Below, in pieces: positions 27,001 through 38,945 of a stretch of 64,000 nt of DNA. Every line of letters begins with the position of its first letter. The first letter of the stretch is position 1. Made by a program: the position numbers and the translations under genes. The stretch is from Lucifuga dentata. Lineage: Eukaryota > Chordata > Actinopteri > Ophidiiformes > Bythitidae. The stretch is from contig VXCM01001539.1 of assembly GCA_014773175.1 (NCBI GenBank), positions 1-64,000 on the forward strand, given 5' to 3'. The notes under the pieces were generated by a model. That model ran no database searches and had not been told where the DNA came from. It was given only the letters and a program-made list of their open reading frames with translations.

Positions 27001-27765
27001 AAAAAAAAATTTCTGACAGTATGAGAAATTTAGGACAAAATCTTGACGGCTGCTACAGCCCATTTCTACAAACTGGTGCAAATGGATGACAAGATTCTGA
27101 CACAATCTGACATGCATCAAAGTTGATATCACATTCTGATACAGACACCAATCCTGCAGAGTGTGACATGCAATGAACTTATTAGATAAGTGTTATCACA
27201 GTTTGCAGAAGACTTAAAAAATAACATATAAACAAAAACAAATCCACACAGGTAATCATGTCCAAGTTTAAAAGCCATGAACACAGATTGTGAGAGAGAG
27301 ACAATTATCTAAAAACTGTTAGAGTCAGAGACACTCGAGTCAAGAAATTCAAGGCCATTCATGCTAATGGATATACAGTGAGATTTTGCAGAAATGGCTC
27401 TGCTCTTTGAGGGAGTTCAGCTCAACTGATTTATCAATGAGCCATGAATGAAACGACTGATAGACAATCAGCTGAGTCAAGCATTTTGGCAGAACTAGCA
27501 CAATGCATTTTCGTGTTTTCCTCAGAGAATTTACTTTAGAGCCACTTTAGTCCATATTTGGCAAAGCTAATAACTTTTACTCCTGCAGACTTATTACTGT
27601 GAATCAGTATGAGACATCAGCAAGCAAGGGGAGTTTCTGAGTAGCCCAAAGCTCCAAATTTATAACACTACATCAGATATGTTTATGCCAACCGGACTCT
27701 ACTTTGAGTGAGACACAACGATTCTGATCATGTGTAGTGATGATATATATGGAGGTTCTTCTCAC
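20713..27765. other. trim44: Non-coding region, presumed trim44 intron or 3' flank
   Basis: It contains the (GA)n microsatellite at 20985-21037, a GTGAGTGA-type minisatellite near 24670-24730 and a possible transposon remnant near 24830-25440. The final trim44 exon, of short length and starting in phase 0, may be here but was not recognised. Confidence 0.65.
20985..21037. repeat. (GA)n microsatellite
   Basis: An uninterrupted GA run of about 53 bases. Confidence 0.97.
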
Positions 27766-28053
27766 CGGTGCTCTGTGGGCTGGTCCTGGTCCTAGCAGGG
27801 CTTCTACTGCCACAGCAGGTGCTATTGCCTCAGCCTGTTCCAGGAGGCACAGCTGGTGTGTGATGTTAGCCATCTCTTCCTGCAGGCGCTCTGTTTGTAC
27901 AGTGATCTCTGCTATTTTCTCAGCAGCGGAGGCTGTCAGGAAGGCCTCTTTGAGGTCTACAAGGTGAAGGGTCCGCTTCTCCTCCAGGCGCACCAATCTG
28001 CGCAGCTCATCGAACTGGCTGTTGACATAGGCCTCTAGCTCCTCTGTAGACAT
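27766..28053 (-). CDS. trim44: TRIM44, third coding exon (coiled coil)
   Basis: This exon has 96 codons, from a TTGCCTAG acceptor at 28054-28056 to a CCG|GTGAG donor at 27766/27765, phase 0 at both ends. The protein begins MSTEELEAYVNSQFDELRRL and contains KRTLHLVDLKEAF, the segment best conserved with the mammalian TRIM44 coiled coil. Heptad-like spacing of Leu/Ile/Val continues through about residue 75, and a Pro/Ala/Gly-rich tail ends AHRAP. The three recognised exons give 343 codons, close to the 344 residues of human TRIM44, so only a short C-terminal tail should be missing. That tail, with the stop codon and the 3' UTR, was not found; it must lie in a small exon left of 27766 or beyond the window. 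The coiled coil is expected to drive self-association. Confidence 0.95.
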
Positions 28054-28244
28054 CTAGGCAACGTAGATGATGGAGGTAGCAAGAGAGACAAACTTTTAAT
28101 GTGGAGGAAATTCACAAGTGACCAAGATAAAAAGAGATATTAGGCAGACAATTCAAATCAACTCAAATGAACTTCTTCAATGTATGTATGAATTACAAAT
28201 ATGCCTGGAAAACAGAGGCAGAGTCAGACTTCAGACATCTAGCA

Positions 28245-28377
28245 CTAAAACAAGTAAAAAAAAAAAAGCGATGACAATGCAGAAGAAATATGACGTGAAT
28301 GCCCAGAGGTNCTAAAACAAGTAAAAAAAAAAAAGCGATGACAATGCAGAAGAAATATGACGTGAATGCCCAGAGGT
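28245..28377. other. Assembly-type direct duplication around N28311
   Basis: Bases 28245-28310 and 28312-28377 are identical 66-mers on each side of a single N, located in the trim44 intron about 190 bases from coding exon 3. Confidence 0.88.
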
Positions 28378-31300
28378 AAAACAGAAATAGTAACAAATAC
28401 AAATAGAGTCAGCACAGTATAGGGGCCAGACACAGAAGTTACTTTTTCCTTGACTCTGTGAATGTTGTGTAATGAGCCCGTTGGTCTCTGCCGTGCTGCA
28501 GCAAATTGATAGCATGAAGCAGATCCCCTGGAGGCAAACTGCGTGCGTCCCATCTGTAGATAGAGACCTCAGAGGCTCCTTCTACCACAGCAAGCCATCT
28601 GTTTGGCTTTCAACGCAACTGCACAGCTCACTGAGATACCTTTTTAATCCTTTTCTCTGTTCCCCAATGAAACACTCCTAGCTGTGACTCATTATGTTAA
28701 AGCACCTCAATAAACAGACACCCCCCTACAATCCTTCCAAGTAAGAAGGCTCCACTTCTAAAACAGATGCTGTCATGAGTTAAAACACAAAGTCCCTTGT
28801 CATAATCTCTGCTCTTGAATATGTTCTTATTCAATCAACATACATCAGACACTCAGTCTCTCCTCTTCCCTTAAGCAGAACGTTTCTCTCTTCCTTTCCA
28901 TCTATTTCATCCTTTCGCCTCAGCCTCCCTTCTTTCTAGCAAAGCAAGGAATGATCAGTCTTTCTTGATGTCAGCAGAGCCAGGGCCCTAAGAGGCCGAT
29001 GTTTTATTGTGTATTTTGACATTACTGCACATGCAATCAGATCCTCCAAAATGCCTATTAAACAAAACAGAAGTAATAACATTTTTATTTTTTCTTGTTG
29101 AGAAAAACATGCCTGCCTATTACTCATTCAGAACTAGGGAGCACTCCACCAAGGCTGCACCCTCCTGTAAATTCATTTTATTTACCGAAAACAAATAACA
29201 TGGTCTTTGGCCAATGGTTAACTCCAAAAAATGTCACTGTAATGTGTTAACAAGCATCAGTTAACAGGATATTTTAAACAAACAGGTCTGAAAACATAGC
29301 CTTCTGAGGTAACTGAGATAGAAGAGATAGACTTTGTTACAATTAAATGAAAAAGCAAAGAATCTATGGGTCCCTCTTTGCTGTTTGTGCTCTAACAAAA
29401 TCAATTGCCTAAATAAATCAAATTGATGAGGAAATATGGACTTTAAGTGCTTTGTATTAGCGATATGTTTCATTTCATTCCTTTTCCACAGATACTTTAA
29501 TGAAATGCATCTGTGAACATGTGAGATTGGAGAGAATAAAGAAGCATTTTTAAATTTAATTTTTTTCACTATATCTGGAAAAAGCTGTTGTACTTTAGCA
29601 GACTGATTATATCCTCCAGAGGACTAATCATTTGAAGTGTGAGCAGTAAGTGCTCAAAAATACTTAGTTTATTTTTGGATTTTAATGCTGAAGTTGTTGC
29701 TCATTTTTAATGTCTTTAATGTCTTACTCTGACTGCTCTGATTGAGATGTTTCATACCTGGAATTTTAATAACTGACAATTTCAATATCCAAGTCTGATT
29801 TCTCTGTAAATCAATCATTGCTTAATCATTTCAAATTGTTAGTTGAAAGAGTATGCTGGTTTGTTGTAATCTAATGTAACAGAAAATAGCTGACTGCCTA
29901 TGTCAGATGCTTCAGTGATATTCATGAATTTATTCATGAGCGAGTAGTTTCTTCATTAGTTAATTCCAGATCAGAAGTGACTTTTGCATTCATCAATCAA
30001 GAATTCTGACATATTATCTTATTGTAGCTGGCTGGTCTGTATACTTAAGTATATGGTTCATGCTAAAATGTAACAGAAGACTGGCATACATGACTGACTC
30101 CAGTTTCATTTAACTATTAAAAAGTCCTTTAAAAGAGAAATTTAATATTGAGTTTATGAATCAGAAGGAAATCTTATATGCATATTTTGATTGTTTGGAT
30201 GACATTTAATAACACAATAGAGTTTCAGTGAATAGGTAAGCTAATCTAAAATATGTTTTGCACAAAAGCACAACAATGAAACATAAACAGCACTGACAGC
30301 ACACCCACATAAAAACTTCCTGTCTTTAGTGTCTTATCTGTCATCAATCTGGCACCCTGACACTTTCTCTCACCACCTCCAAGACCCCCAAAGAGCCCCC
30401 TGCCCTCTCACTGAGACCCCGTGGCCTCAGTGGCAGATGGGAATCATGAGCCCAGATCAGTGCCCTTTGTGTTGGTGGATCAGGAGCCCTCTGCCCTTAG
30501 TGACAGAGATTCTCTGAGAATCTGTCCTGCTAGCAAGGAAGGAGGCATTCATGCATGCTAATCTTCATTTGCATTACTGCAAGCTGAGGACACAAAATGA
30601 AGCCTCAGGAGAGACAGCGGCACGCTGATTACAAGGGCAGAGCTGGAGTAAGGACGAGAGATAAGGAAGAGAACAGGGGTAAAAGCAGGATGGTAGCACA
30701 GAGAAGTGAAAACTGAAAAGGTCTTTTTTTTAGGTCAACAAGTTGCCATGAGTGTTTATTTTGTTCACATATGTTCATTTTACCAATAAAATGCCAATTT
30801 AAACCACACACAAGTTATATTATCTGTGTTTATGAGAAGCATGAGAGGTGGGTAAAGATGTATGCTAAAATTCCAGCTGAACAAAGACAAATGCTGGTGA
30901 ATGAAAACTGTTCAAGAAGGAGAAAGTTTCAATCTAAAGATTTACTAAAAATAGAAAACTTCTAAAACATTCCACAAATGTCTCACATGATTACAATATA
31001 TCAAGACATTCAAACTGAATTAACTTCACACACTTATGTACCATGTGACTGGCTACGAAAAAGGTTGTGCTAGTCTTTAGAGCAGTGAAAACAGATCAGT
31101 GTGAAAAACAACAAAAACACTGGCACTTTAGTTTTTGTGAGACGTCGGGACACTCCAAAATGGAAAACACACACAAAAAGCAGCTTACAATCACAAAGAC
31201 CATTGGTTCCGACAAAATAATTGTGTCTTTGATTTGAGTGGGATGGAGCTTCAATGAAGTACTGAAAAATGCAGAGGCAGGATATATATTGGGATCTAAC

Positions 31301-31483
31301 ATTTTATTGAACTGTGATGATGGGGAACTTTTTGGAGTTTAAGTTCAAGTTTCCTTCAGTGTTTCAAAGTGTTTTTTTTTTTTTAAAGGCCTAAAAAGCA
31401 TTAATAGACCATTAGAAGTAAATGGTTTTGAACTGCCCTTGCCCTGAGCAATATTGGCACTGTTCCAAATGAACACTAAGCTC

Positions 31484-31488
<5 letters not shown>

Positions 31489-31520
<32 letters not shown>
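31489..31520. repeat. (CT)n microsatellite
   Basis: A CT dinucleotide run of about 32 bases inside the trim44 intron. Confidence 0.95.
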
Positions 31521-31523
<3 letters not shown>

Positions 31524-34500
31524 CGTCTATCCATCCGTCCATGTCATGCTCTTTAATCTCTTCCAAAGGTTCGATTCTCCAATTTAGCTTCTAACACAAC
31601 AATATATAAAAGTTCTTTTATGAAACACCAGTTCTCCAAAAGTCATATACAGTAATATAAAGTGGAGAAGGAGAACAAGAAGGGTAAGAATGAGACAGAA
31701 GGCTTGATGAATGCTCTTGAATGAGAAGAAGAGCTTCAATATCCAGCCCCTTTTTATTGGTTGTAAGTGAAGCAATGTCAGCCAAGCAACTTTCTGGGAA
31801 ATGATACATAGAATAATTCAAGTAAAAAGCTTTGATTGGAGACTGAGAGGGAATGGAAGTCATGAAGAGCAATGGGAGAGAGGAGAAAAGAGGAGGAAGA
31901 AAGAGACAGGTAGAGGACAAGCAAAAGCAGGATGAATAAACCGAAGAACAGCAGCCAAGAATTTTCATGCCTTTCCCGTCAGTCTCTCTGCTTCCTAAGA
32001 CAGCTTTAATATTTCTGCTGCTTTCGTAGATTTTATATAGCAAAGAAAATGGATGTAGCCAGTGCACATTTTTACACAATTGTGTGACTAGGTTATTGTT
32101 GCTGTGCTGCTTGCAGATATCTGACTCCAGCCTCAGCAAAGCAGCACCACAGGCAGTATACTAGAAGAGCCGCCTGCATGGCAGAAAACAGGTAAATAAA
32201 ATATGAGAGTGAGGTAAATATGCCGACTATCTGCTGTCCTGGCAGATGCCTCACATCAACTCTGACTATGGATAACACTAGCTGACTGGCTAAATGATAG
32301 ACAGCTATCCTAGACATCTCAAGCTACACTATGCTTCTGGTCTCCCATTAATATGTATGGAGCCTCAGCACTGTTTTCTGCATTATATTCCTTTCCCCTG
32401 TGGAGAGAGAAGATATGAGCTCTGAGAGATTAAAATCCCTACACCTGCGGCAAAGTACATAATTAAGCAGGCTAGATTTAATAAGTAAACACCAGCTTGG
32501 GGTTAAACCTTTTCATCCACCACACATCTCCTCACACACAGACATACATACCTTTAGGACTATGCAACCATGAAATCTCACCTCCTCCAACTTCTGTTTC
32601 TGGATCTGTCCCTCTCTCTCTCTGTCTCCCTCATTCTCACACACCGAGAGATGAACACACATTTTCCCCACCAAGAACTGTCACTGTCTCTGATGGTTGC
32701 CTGTCATACATAATAAGAAACGCTGGCATTTGAATGTGCAGAGAAAACACGCCGACAAATCCACATAATGGTTTCCACAGGGCAGTGCCCTGTGAGCAAG
32801 CAGGTAAATGGTTTTCACTGAACACACTTCACAGACTTCACACACACCTCTCCAATGGAATGGCAGGAGACTAAATGTCCAAGACATCCTTAGGGCAGCA
32901 CTGATATTTCAACATGATAATAGATATCAACTGAGGCGGGGTGCCTGGCTGCCAGAAAAGTGTTACTTCTCACAAGTCATTAAAATTAACCTTCTACATT
33001 ATGCCACCGTACAAAGGTCAGATCTCTGCAAAATGCTCCCGCGTGCTGGTGCTCTTCGATAGGTGCAGATATAATTATAGAAGAAGAGCGAAAGGCAGAA
33101 TTGAGTCTGTAGGCGTGTCTGAATGAGCTGGGGCAGCTGCTGCCAGTGATATCTAGATGAGACCTAGCTGCATTTCCCTGATTCCCGTCCGTAGGCCAGT
33201 TTTATTTTCAGTGGCAGAACATGCTAGTTGCAACATTTTTAAGGTTGACTTGTCATGAAAATGCAGGTTTATTTTGATTTTGAAAAAGAGATTGTACAAC
33301 AGATGCACTGCAATCTTTTTGTGGTAACCATGGTAACCTGTAGGCTAGAGAAATAAATTTTGACTAAGGTGAGCAGGTCACCCAATGCAACTAATCAGCT
33401 GTCATAAGTATAAAACTGAGGCGATACTAAGGAACCTCAAAGGACATCCTACCTCCAACTCTGAGATTGTTATAATGCAACCATATTTTATCAATTTACC
33501 TAGTTCAACAATCATCATAGGCAAATGTGGTATGTCAGTATTCCTTTTTGCTTTGTACATGCCAATTCTTTAATCCGAGTCACTTTGAATAGCTTATGCA
33601 AATGGAGATTTAATGCATAAGTGCTGAGCCTAAAGAGTGACATCAACAATGACATGACCAAGTAATCACACAATGATGCCATCAATCCTAGAATTATATC
33701 TGCAGAAACCCCGTAGGCAAGCCCTGAGATCTGTAAATGGAACAGTATGAATGAATATATGGATTGAAATAATTGGTTTTCATGTTTACTACCCAAGGCT
33801 TTTATGACATAATCTCTTTCTAATCCCTCTTTATCTCATTCCAGGCTGCTGTGTCTTCACTGCTGCAGTGTCTACACTGCTGCAATGTTTACTGCTCTAC
33901 CCCCTGAATCTCAAATGAGTAATGGCTCATCTATTCCTCTGTTATGGCTATGTAAGTCTAGAAAAAAAAAAATTCATTGTGTGTGTAACGGTAAAATGTT
34001 TTATTTTGACTTCATACTAAAATGTCCACATGTCCTTTTTATATATTTAAGAACAGAAGCCCTTACGTTTTATGTTTAGGGGTCTCACATTGGTCTACTT
34101 TTTGAAATCAAACCATGCTGTCATGATTAAGTTTTTAATTAGAAGGCTTGATCTATTATCATATTAGATTGATGATTAAGAAAGGAAGGGAACTCTGATC
34201 ATTTTAATGTCTTGAGCTTCATTTAGCATCGTAGCTGACAGGTCCATCAGCCACAACAGCCACAAGTCTGTCAGACGGCAGTAATTTACAGTACAGTGTG
34301 CAGTAATAGGATGGTATCAACAATAAATGAGCTTCATAATAGCAATGTGAGCAGTTCGTCGATCACGATTTCAAAATCGTGATCGTCCATAGTTACCATA
34401 GTTTCTAAATTATTTGGAAATAAAGCCTATGGTTAGCACACACAAAAGGACAGTTACAGCCCTTATATACTTATAAAAGGGAAGAGGCATCTGAACATTA

Positions 34501-35129
34501 TGACTATTTGTTCACACAAAAGCTGTTCACACAATGTGTATGCCAAAAAAAGTTTTTATTTCTTCATATATTCAAGTGCCTATTATGCACTGGAGTTTTT
34601 CTCTGGCTGAGCCTGGCTGACTTTCAGCACACATCAATGAAAAAAAAAAAAAATCCCAAAAAAACCTTGATAAGTCTCTTGAAAGGTTTAAAACATCATT
34701 TCTGAATGTGCATGATACTCAGGAAATTTTCTTCATAGTTACACAGCCATTCCTACATTTAACAAAAGGTCTTTCTGGTCCCACGTCATCACCTTCCCTG
34801 CTTTCTTCTGGCAACTATAGCAACTTAACAAAGTTAAACCACCAAGGTGTTTTGCACTAATGGATGTTTACAATGGGTAGTTTGGGTGTAACATCTGTGT
34901 GTTTTGTCTTCCAAATCAAAATAGGGTCAGCTTTGTCTGCAACCTGAGTAATTGTCTGACTGCTGTAGTGTTCTTTGTTGTTGTGATATTGCCACAGCCC
35001 CCAGATCTCAACTTTTGGACAAATGGATTGATGGCCAGAAAGATAAAAATAAGGCCAAGGTTATAACAAATGACATTTATATATATAATAGGATAAAGTA
35101 AAAGTTCTGTGTTCCGCAGTTTGACTTAC

Positions 35130-35207
35130 TTCAGGGTTGGTCCACTTGGTTTTGATCTTGTCAGCCATCTGTTGTGTGCAGCCCAGCAGGTCATAGCCCT
35201 GTCTGCT
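35130..35207 (-). CDS. trim44: TRIM44, second coding exon (26 codons)
   Basis: This 78-base exon lies between a CTTCTGTAG acceptor and a GAA|GTAAGT donor, phase 0 on both sides. It encodes 26 residues starting SRQGYDLLGC and ending IKTKWTNPE. It fills exactly the gap between the B-box and the coiled coil when compared with mammalian TRIM44, where a similarly placed segment follows the B-box. Joining AYLWQK to SRQGYDLL to MSTEELEAY keeps one open frame. The match in position, phase and splice strength makes this confident despite the short length. Confidence 0.93.
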
Positions 35208-36682
35208 CTACAGAAGTTAACAGAAAAACCAACAGCAAATAAATTATACCACCATATAAAAGACAACATACACACAATTCTTTTGTCTGTGCCCAATTTT
35301 GATTATTGGGTGCTACTCATTTAAAGCACTATAAAGATAACATCCTTCATTACTTAGTTTTTAGGGTTATACAGGGTAATACTGATCAAAACAAGTATCA
35401 CAGTATTTCTGAATGAACATTTTGTTATTGATTACATGATGATGTTTTAGTCAGAATCTGCACTTGTCCTCAAATTTGGTACACATGTTATAACATCTTA
35501 CTACATATATCTTATTGTATTGTGTTATTGTAACACAGCCTTTAAGAACAGAAAAAGAAAACATTTAACATATATAATGAAATTAAAGCCTAACAATGTC
35601 TGACATGTAATACAATGTACAGCAAAGGTAGTCATATCACATCTCCCACATGTAAAGGATTCTGTCACATGAATACACTCAAACAGGAAGCATGATAACA
35701 ACTGGAGTAAATAATGTGGCCTCAGGTTGCGTGTGACCTGCTTCGTCTCGTCAGTCCGAGTACACCAGGGATGTGTGCTGCTTTATATATTTAAAATAGC
35801 CATCGGGCAGATGACAGTACTCTGGATCTATATATTAACCGCCATACAGTGAGAGTCATTGCTGCTGTAGCCAAATGTATTGGCTTTATTTTCCAATTCT
35901 CAAATTCAGCTCATGCTAATATTATTTGATCCAGTTTATGTTACGTTCATAAACAAAACCTTTGACTGTTCGAAGTACTAATCCAAAAACTAAGATCTGG
36001 GTTGTGATGTGATCATACCCTGCTAATTGTCGCTGTGTGCAATGATACAGTAACAGTGAGTTCAGTGTGCCGATAACACCTAACTCTAAATGGGACAATA
36101 GTCATAATCTCTTTACTCTGCAGAATTGAGCCTGTAGTGGTGATGGTGTTATTCTTTAATCCAACACAACATTAACTCTGCCTACCAGACCAACTGCAAT
36201 GCTGCATGAAATGACTGGTGACTTACTGGACCTATTAAATACGCCTGAAGCAACAAGCCATGTGGGAAATAGAGAAAAAGGTGAGACCATAACTGTCGCA
36301 AAACTGAACATCGGAGAAATATTTACCATGTTTTCTTTCATGGTTTTCACAAAGATTACTTCAGTAGTTCTACAATTAAATCATTGTATTAATGATGCTA
36401 TGTTGGTGATCATGAGATACTGTAATATGCAAGATATTACACAGAGCTCTTGGTGAGATTACCATAAGACTATATAAGCCTATAGCTATTGTCATACGAC
36501 TACATACTGTATTATAAATGCAAGCCAAATAAGCAATCCTCTGAATACATCATTTGATGCATTACAGTGTTGTAGATACAGTAGAATACATGTCATTATG
36601 AACATGTGCAGTAGAGGGCACACACTGATTGATGCCTTGTCATTCCGCTTGCCTAAACTGTCATTTTCTCAACACGACTCAC
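35208..36682 (-). other. trim44: Intron between trim44 coding exons 1 and 2
   Basis: About 1.5 kb of AT-rich sequence is bounded by the GTGAGT donor and CTTCTGTAG acceptor described for the flanking exons. No repeat family or open frame of note was recognised. Confidence 0.9.
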
Positions 36683-37355
36683 CTTCTGCCAGAGGTAGGC
36701 TTCATGCAGAGTGATGATCTCATGCTCGTGGTGTTCACCCTGGACGGCACACACCACACAGATAATCTTCTCATCTGGTTTACAGTAGAGGGAGCCTTCC
36801 TGTCTGTGCTCCTTGCAGCGCAGTCTCTCTACTGTCACAGAGTCCCTCTTCCCGGGCTCTGGAGCAGCCACGGCCTCCTGTCCTGCCTCTGCACCCTCAA
36901 CTACGACATCCATCCCACTGTCCAGCGATAAACCATTTAGGTCTTCCCCTCCTTCTCTATCTGCGCTGGCACCACTCTCATCTGCATCAGCCCTTTCTAC
37001 TCCAAGTGATGCCATCCCATGATTAATTGCACCCACTAAATCCCTCATACCCACTGCAATTGCCCCATCAACTCCAGCCTCAATCTCATCCTCAGCTCCA
37101 CCTTCAGCCCCAAAGTCTTCCTCGTTTCCAGGGCTATCATGGTTATAAGGCGCTAATGGGTGATGTGTGCTGCTGGCATGTCTCTCAGCATGGGCAGAGC
37201 AGAAGGCAAAGCTGCAAGTATGACACACTTGTGTGGCTGTTTGGGCCTCGTCTGGCTCACACGCATCACACGTCCCGTCCATCTGTGGTAGCTCTTCTTG
37301 TTTCTGCCCCATGCTTACATCCTGGAGTTCCCCTCGGCTGTTCATGCTGGTAATT
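36683..37355 (-). CDS. trim44: TRIM44, first coding exon (zinc finger, acidic/variable linker, B-box)
   Basis: Coding starts at ATG 37343-37345, giving 221 codons to the donor. The exon is bounded by a CCCCAG acceptor just right of 37355 and a strong donor, AAG|GTGAGT, at 36683/36682, phase 0. An in-frame ATG at 37370-37372 lies upstream and would apply if the first intron were not spliced; a second internal ATG at codon 12 is also possible. The protein opens with a DGTCDACEPDEA block very like mammalian TRIM44, then a cysteine/histidine zinc finger (C26, C29, C41, C44, C49, H52), a Gly/Ala/Asp/Glu-rich linker of about 100 residues, and a B-box (C177, H180, C188, C196, C199, histidines 205-208). 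There is no RING, as in TRIM44 generally. The linker is less acidic than the glutamate-rich human one. In mammals TRIM44 behaves as a deubiquitinase-like regulator, for example stabilising MAVS; that function is transferred by homology only. Confidence 0.93.
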
Positions 37356-38037
37356 CTGGGGATCAGGAGCATTAAGTCTTAAAAGAGATGCACAGAGCAG
37401 AGGATAGGTTATAAATAGTTGTGACTTCAGGTGTATCATTCTCATATTTTCACAGAGGGAACACCCAAGATCCCCATGGACTTATCCCCTCTAACTGTGA
37501 TATTCCCAGAATAGATTATGTATAAGGACAACGTTTGCAGGAAACAAAAATCTGGCAAAATTCTGTCACACAAGACATCCAATAAAACCACTGTAGTCAT
37601 GGAACTGCCATTGTTTGTAAATATATCACTGTGTTTACTGAATCACAAACACAAACTGCTGATTGTGGATGCATAAGCCCCTAGGCCTTATCCAACATCC
37701 ACACTCTCCTCCTCTTCCTCCTTAGGCCTTGACTTTTTCACATTTGGTTCATTTTTTGTTTTTTTGCTTTTAGTCCATTCTGCAGGTTAAGCTCAAGAAA
37801 GGAAAGAGTATGCTGAATGTTTGGAACGAACATACAGAGACAGACAGACAGACAGAGAGAGAGAGCTTTTCTTCCTCTCTTGCTAATATAAACAACCATC
37901 GGATAAGAGCCTTAATGCACAAAAAAAAAAAAAAAAACNAAAAAAAAAAAAAAACCCTCTTTTCCTTCTTTCCCTGACACACTCACGGTTCACGATTACA
38001 CAAATACACATTCTCTTCCTCATTCTATGGGGCTTAC
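37356..38037 (-). other. trim44: Probable first intron of trim44
   Basis: This segment lies between the candidate non-coding exon and the first coding exon. It holds an A-homopolymer tract interrupted by a single N at 37939 and a short GACA/GA repeat near 37838-37866. No other feature is seen. Confidence 0.5.
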
Positions 38038-38480
38038 CAGTTTGCAACACACTCCAGTGTATACTTGTACTTCTGTGTCTTCCTCTTTTATTTCTGTCCA
38101 GAATTGTTGTGAGCTAAAGCAGTTAGGGGAGATATTAGCTTGGCGGCTAACTTCCGTAGCACAGCCCTTACGTTTGAATGTTGTTGAAATGCCGACTGAT
38201 CTACTTTCACTTTACAGCCGAAAACGAGCTGCAAATCCGGTCACACAACGCTGACTTCCTTATTTTTATCCAGCTGCTTTTTTTTTTCTCCACTTCCTGC
38301 TCCGTGAGAGCAGGAAGTGGAGAAAAGTGGAGTCACTCTCTCTCTCTCAAAGAGAGAGAGAGAGAGAGTGTGTGGACGACAGAGCCACACGCAGGCTGGA
38401 AAGAAAGAGAGAAGTGAGAAAACTCGCCTGACAAGCACAGCAAAGAGTGGACGCCTCCAGGGAAAGCACTGTCGCAAATC
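38038..38480 (-). promoter_or_regulatory. trim44: Candidate 5' non-coding exon and promoter of trim44
   Basis: On the minus strand a good donor, AACTG|GTAAGCC, sits at 38038/38037 and could pair with the CCCCAG acceptor at 37356, removing a 0.68 kb first intron. Upstream lie ETS-like sites: CGGAAGT within 38150-38160 (minus), and two GGAAGTG cores in opposite orientation inside a perfect hairpin at 38284-38326. There is no obvious TATA box. Tandem ETS sites are common in TATA-less housekeeping promoters, and TRIM44 is broadly expressed in mammals. The start site is not determined and the right limit is arbitrary. Confidence 0.5.
38284..38326. repeat. Perfect 19-bp hairpin with inverted ETS-like sites
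   Basis: The left arm 38284-38302 and right arm 38308-38326 are exact reverse complements around a 5-base loop. Each arm contains CACTTCCTG or its complement. A second dyad of (CT)n, a short AAA-containing spacer and (GA)n follows at about 38335-38369. Confidence 0.9.
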
Positions 38481-38678
38481 AAATTAATAAGAGGTCTGTC
38501 ATTACTTGATTATCGTTTCAGTGCAACATGTATGAGAATATAATTGTTTACGCAATATCTTTCCCGCTACAAATGCGCATATATGTGAACATTTACTGAT
38601 AGAACGTGAGGATTTTGAAAGAACGTTAGCTAGCTAGTTGAACACCAGAGCACTACAGAGAGAGTGGTGTCAACTCAT

Positions 38679-38904
38679 TTGAAGGACCACATCTGCCATT
38701 TTGCATATTTGAGCCTAATATGTTTAATTTTCCAAATTATTTCCCAAAGCATACTACTGGAATGTTGCGTTAAAGTCTTTTTTTCCCCTACCTTTCAGAC
38801 CACCATTGATTTCAGTTCATTTTAGTACGCTATTAAAATCAACTTGTTGATACTTGAAACGTTCTTGGGATGGGTAATCCATCATCTGGAACAAGATGTG
38901 TATT

Positions 38905-38945
<41 letters not shown>

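Larger units (their letters stand above)
28054..35129 (-). other. trim44: Intron between trim44 coding exons 2 and 3
   Basis: About 7.1 kb of non-coding sequence. It contains a (CT)n microsatellite at 31489-31520, a 12-bp-arm palindrome at 34360-34385, and an assembly duplication at 28245-28377 just upstream of coding exon 3. A block of higher complexity at about 30340-30530 has no coding explanation. Longer open frames here, such as 31618-32139 on the minus strand, are low-complexity and unsupported. Confidence 0.85.

Noticed and set aside
31618..32139. 173-codon minus-strand frame within the trim44 intron
   Set aside because: Serine/leucine-rich translation of a purine-rich plus strand; no motif and no supporting signals.
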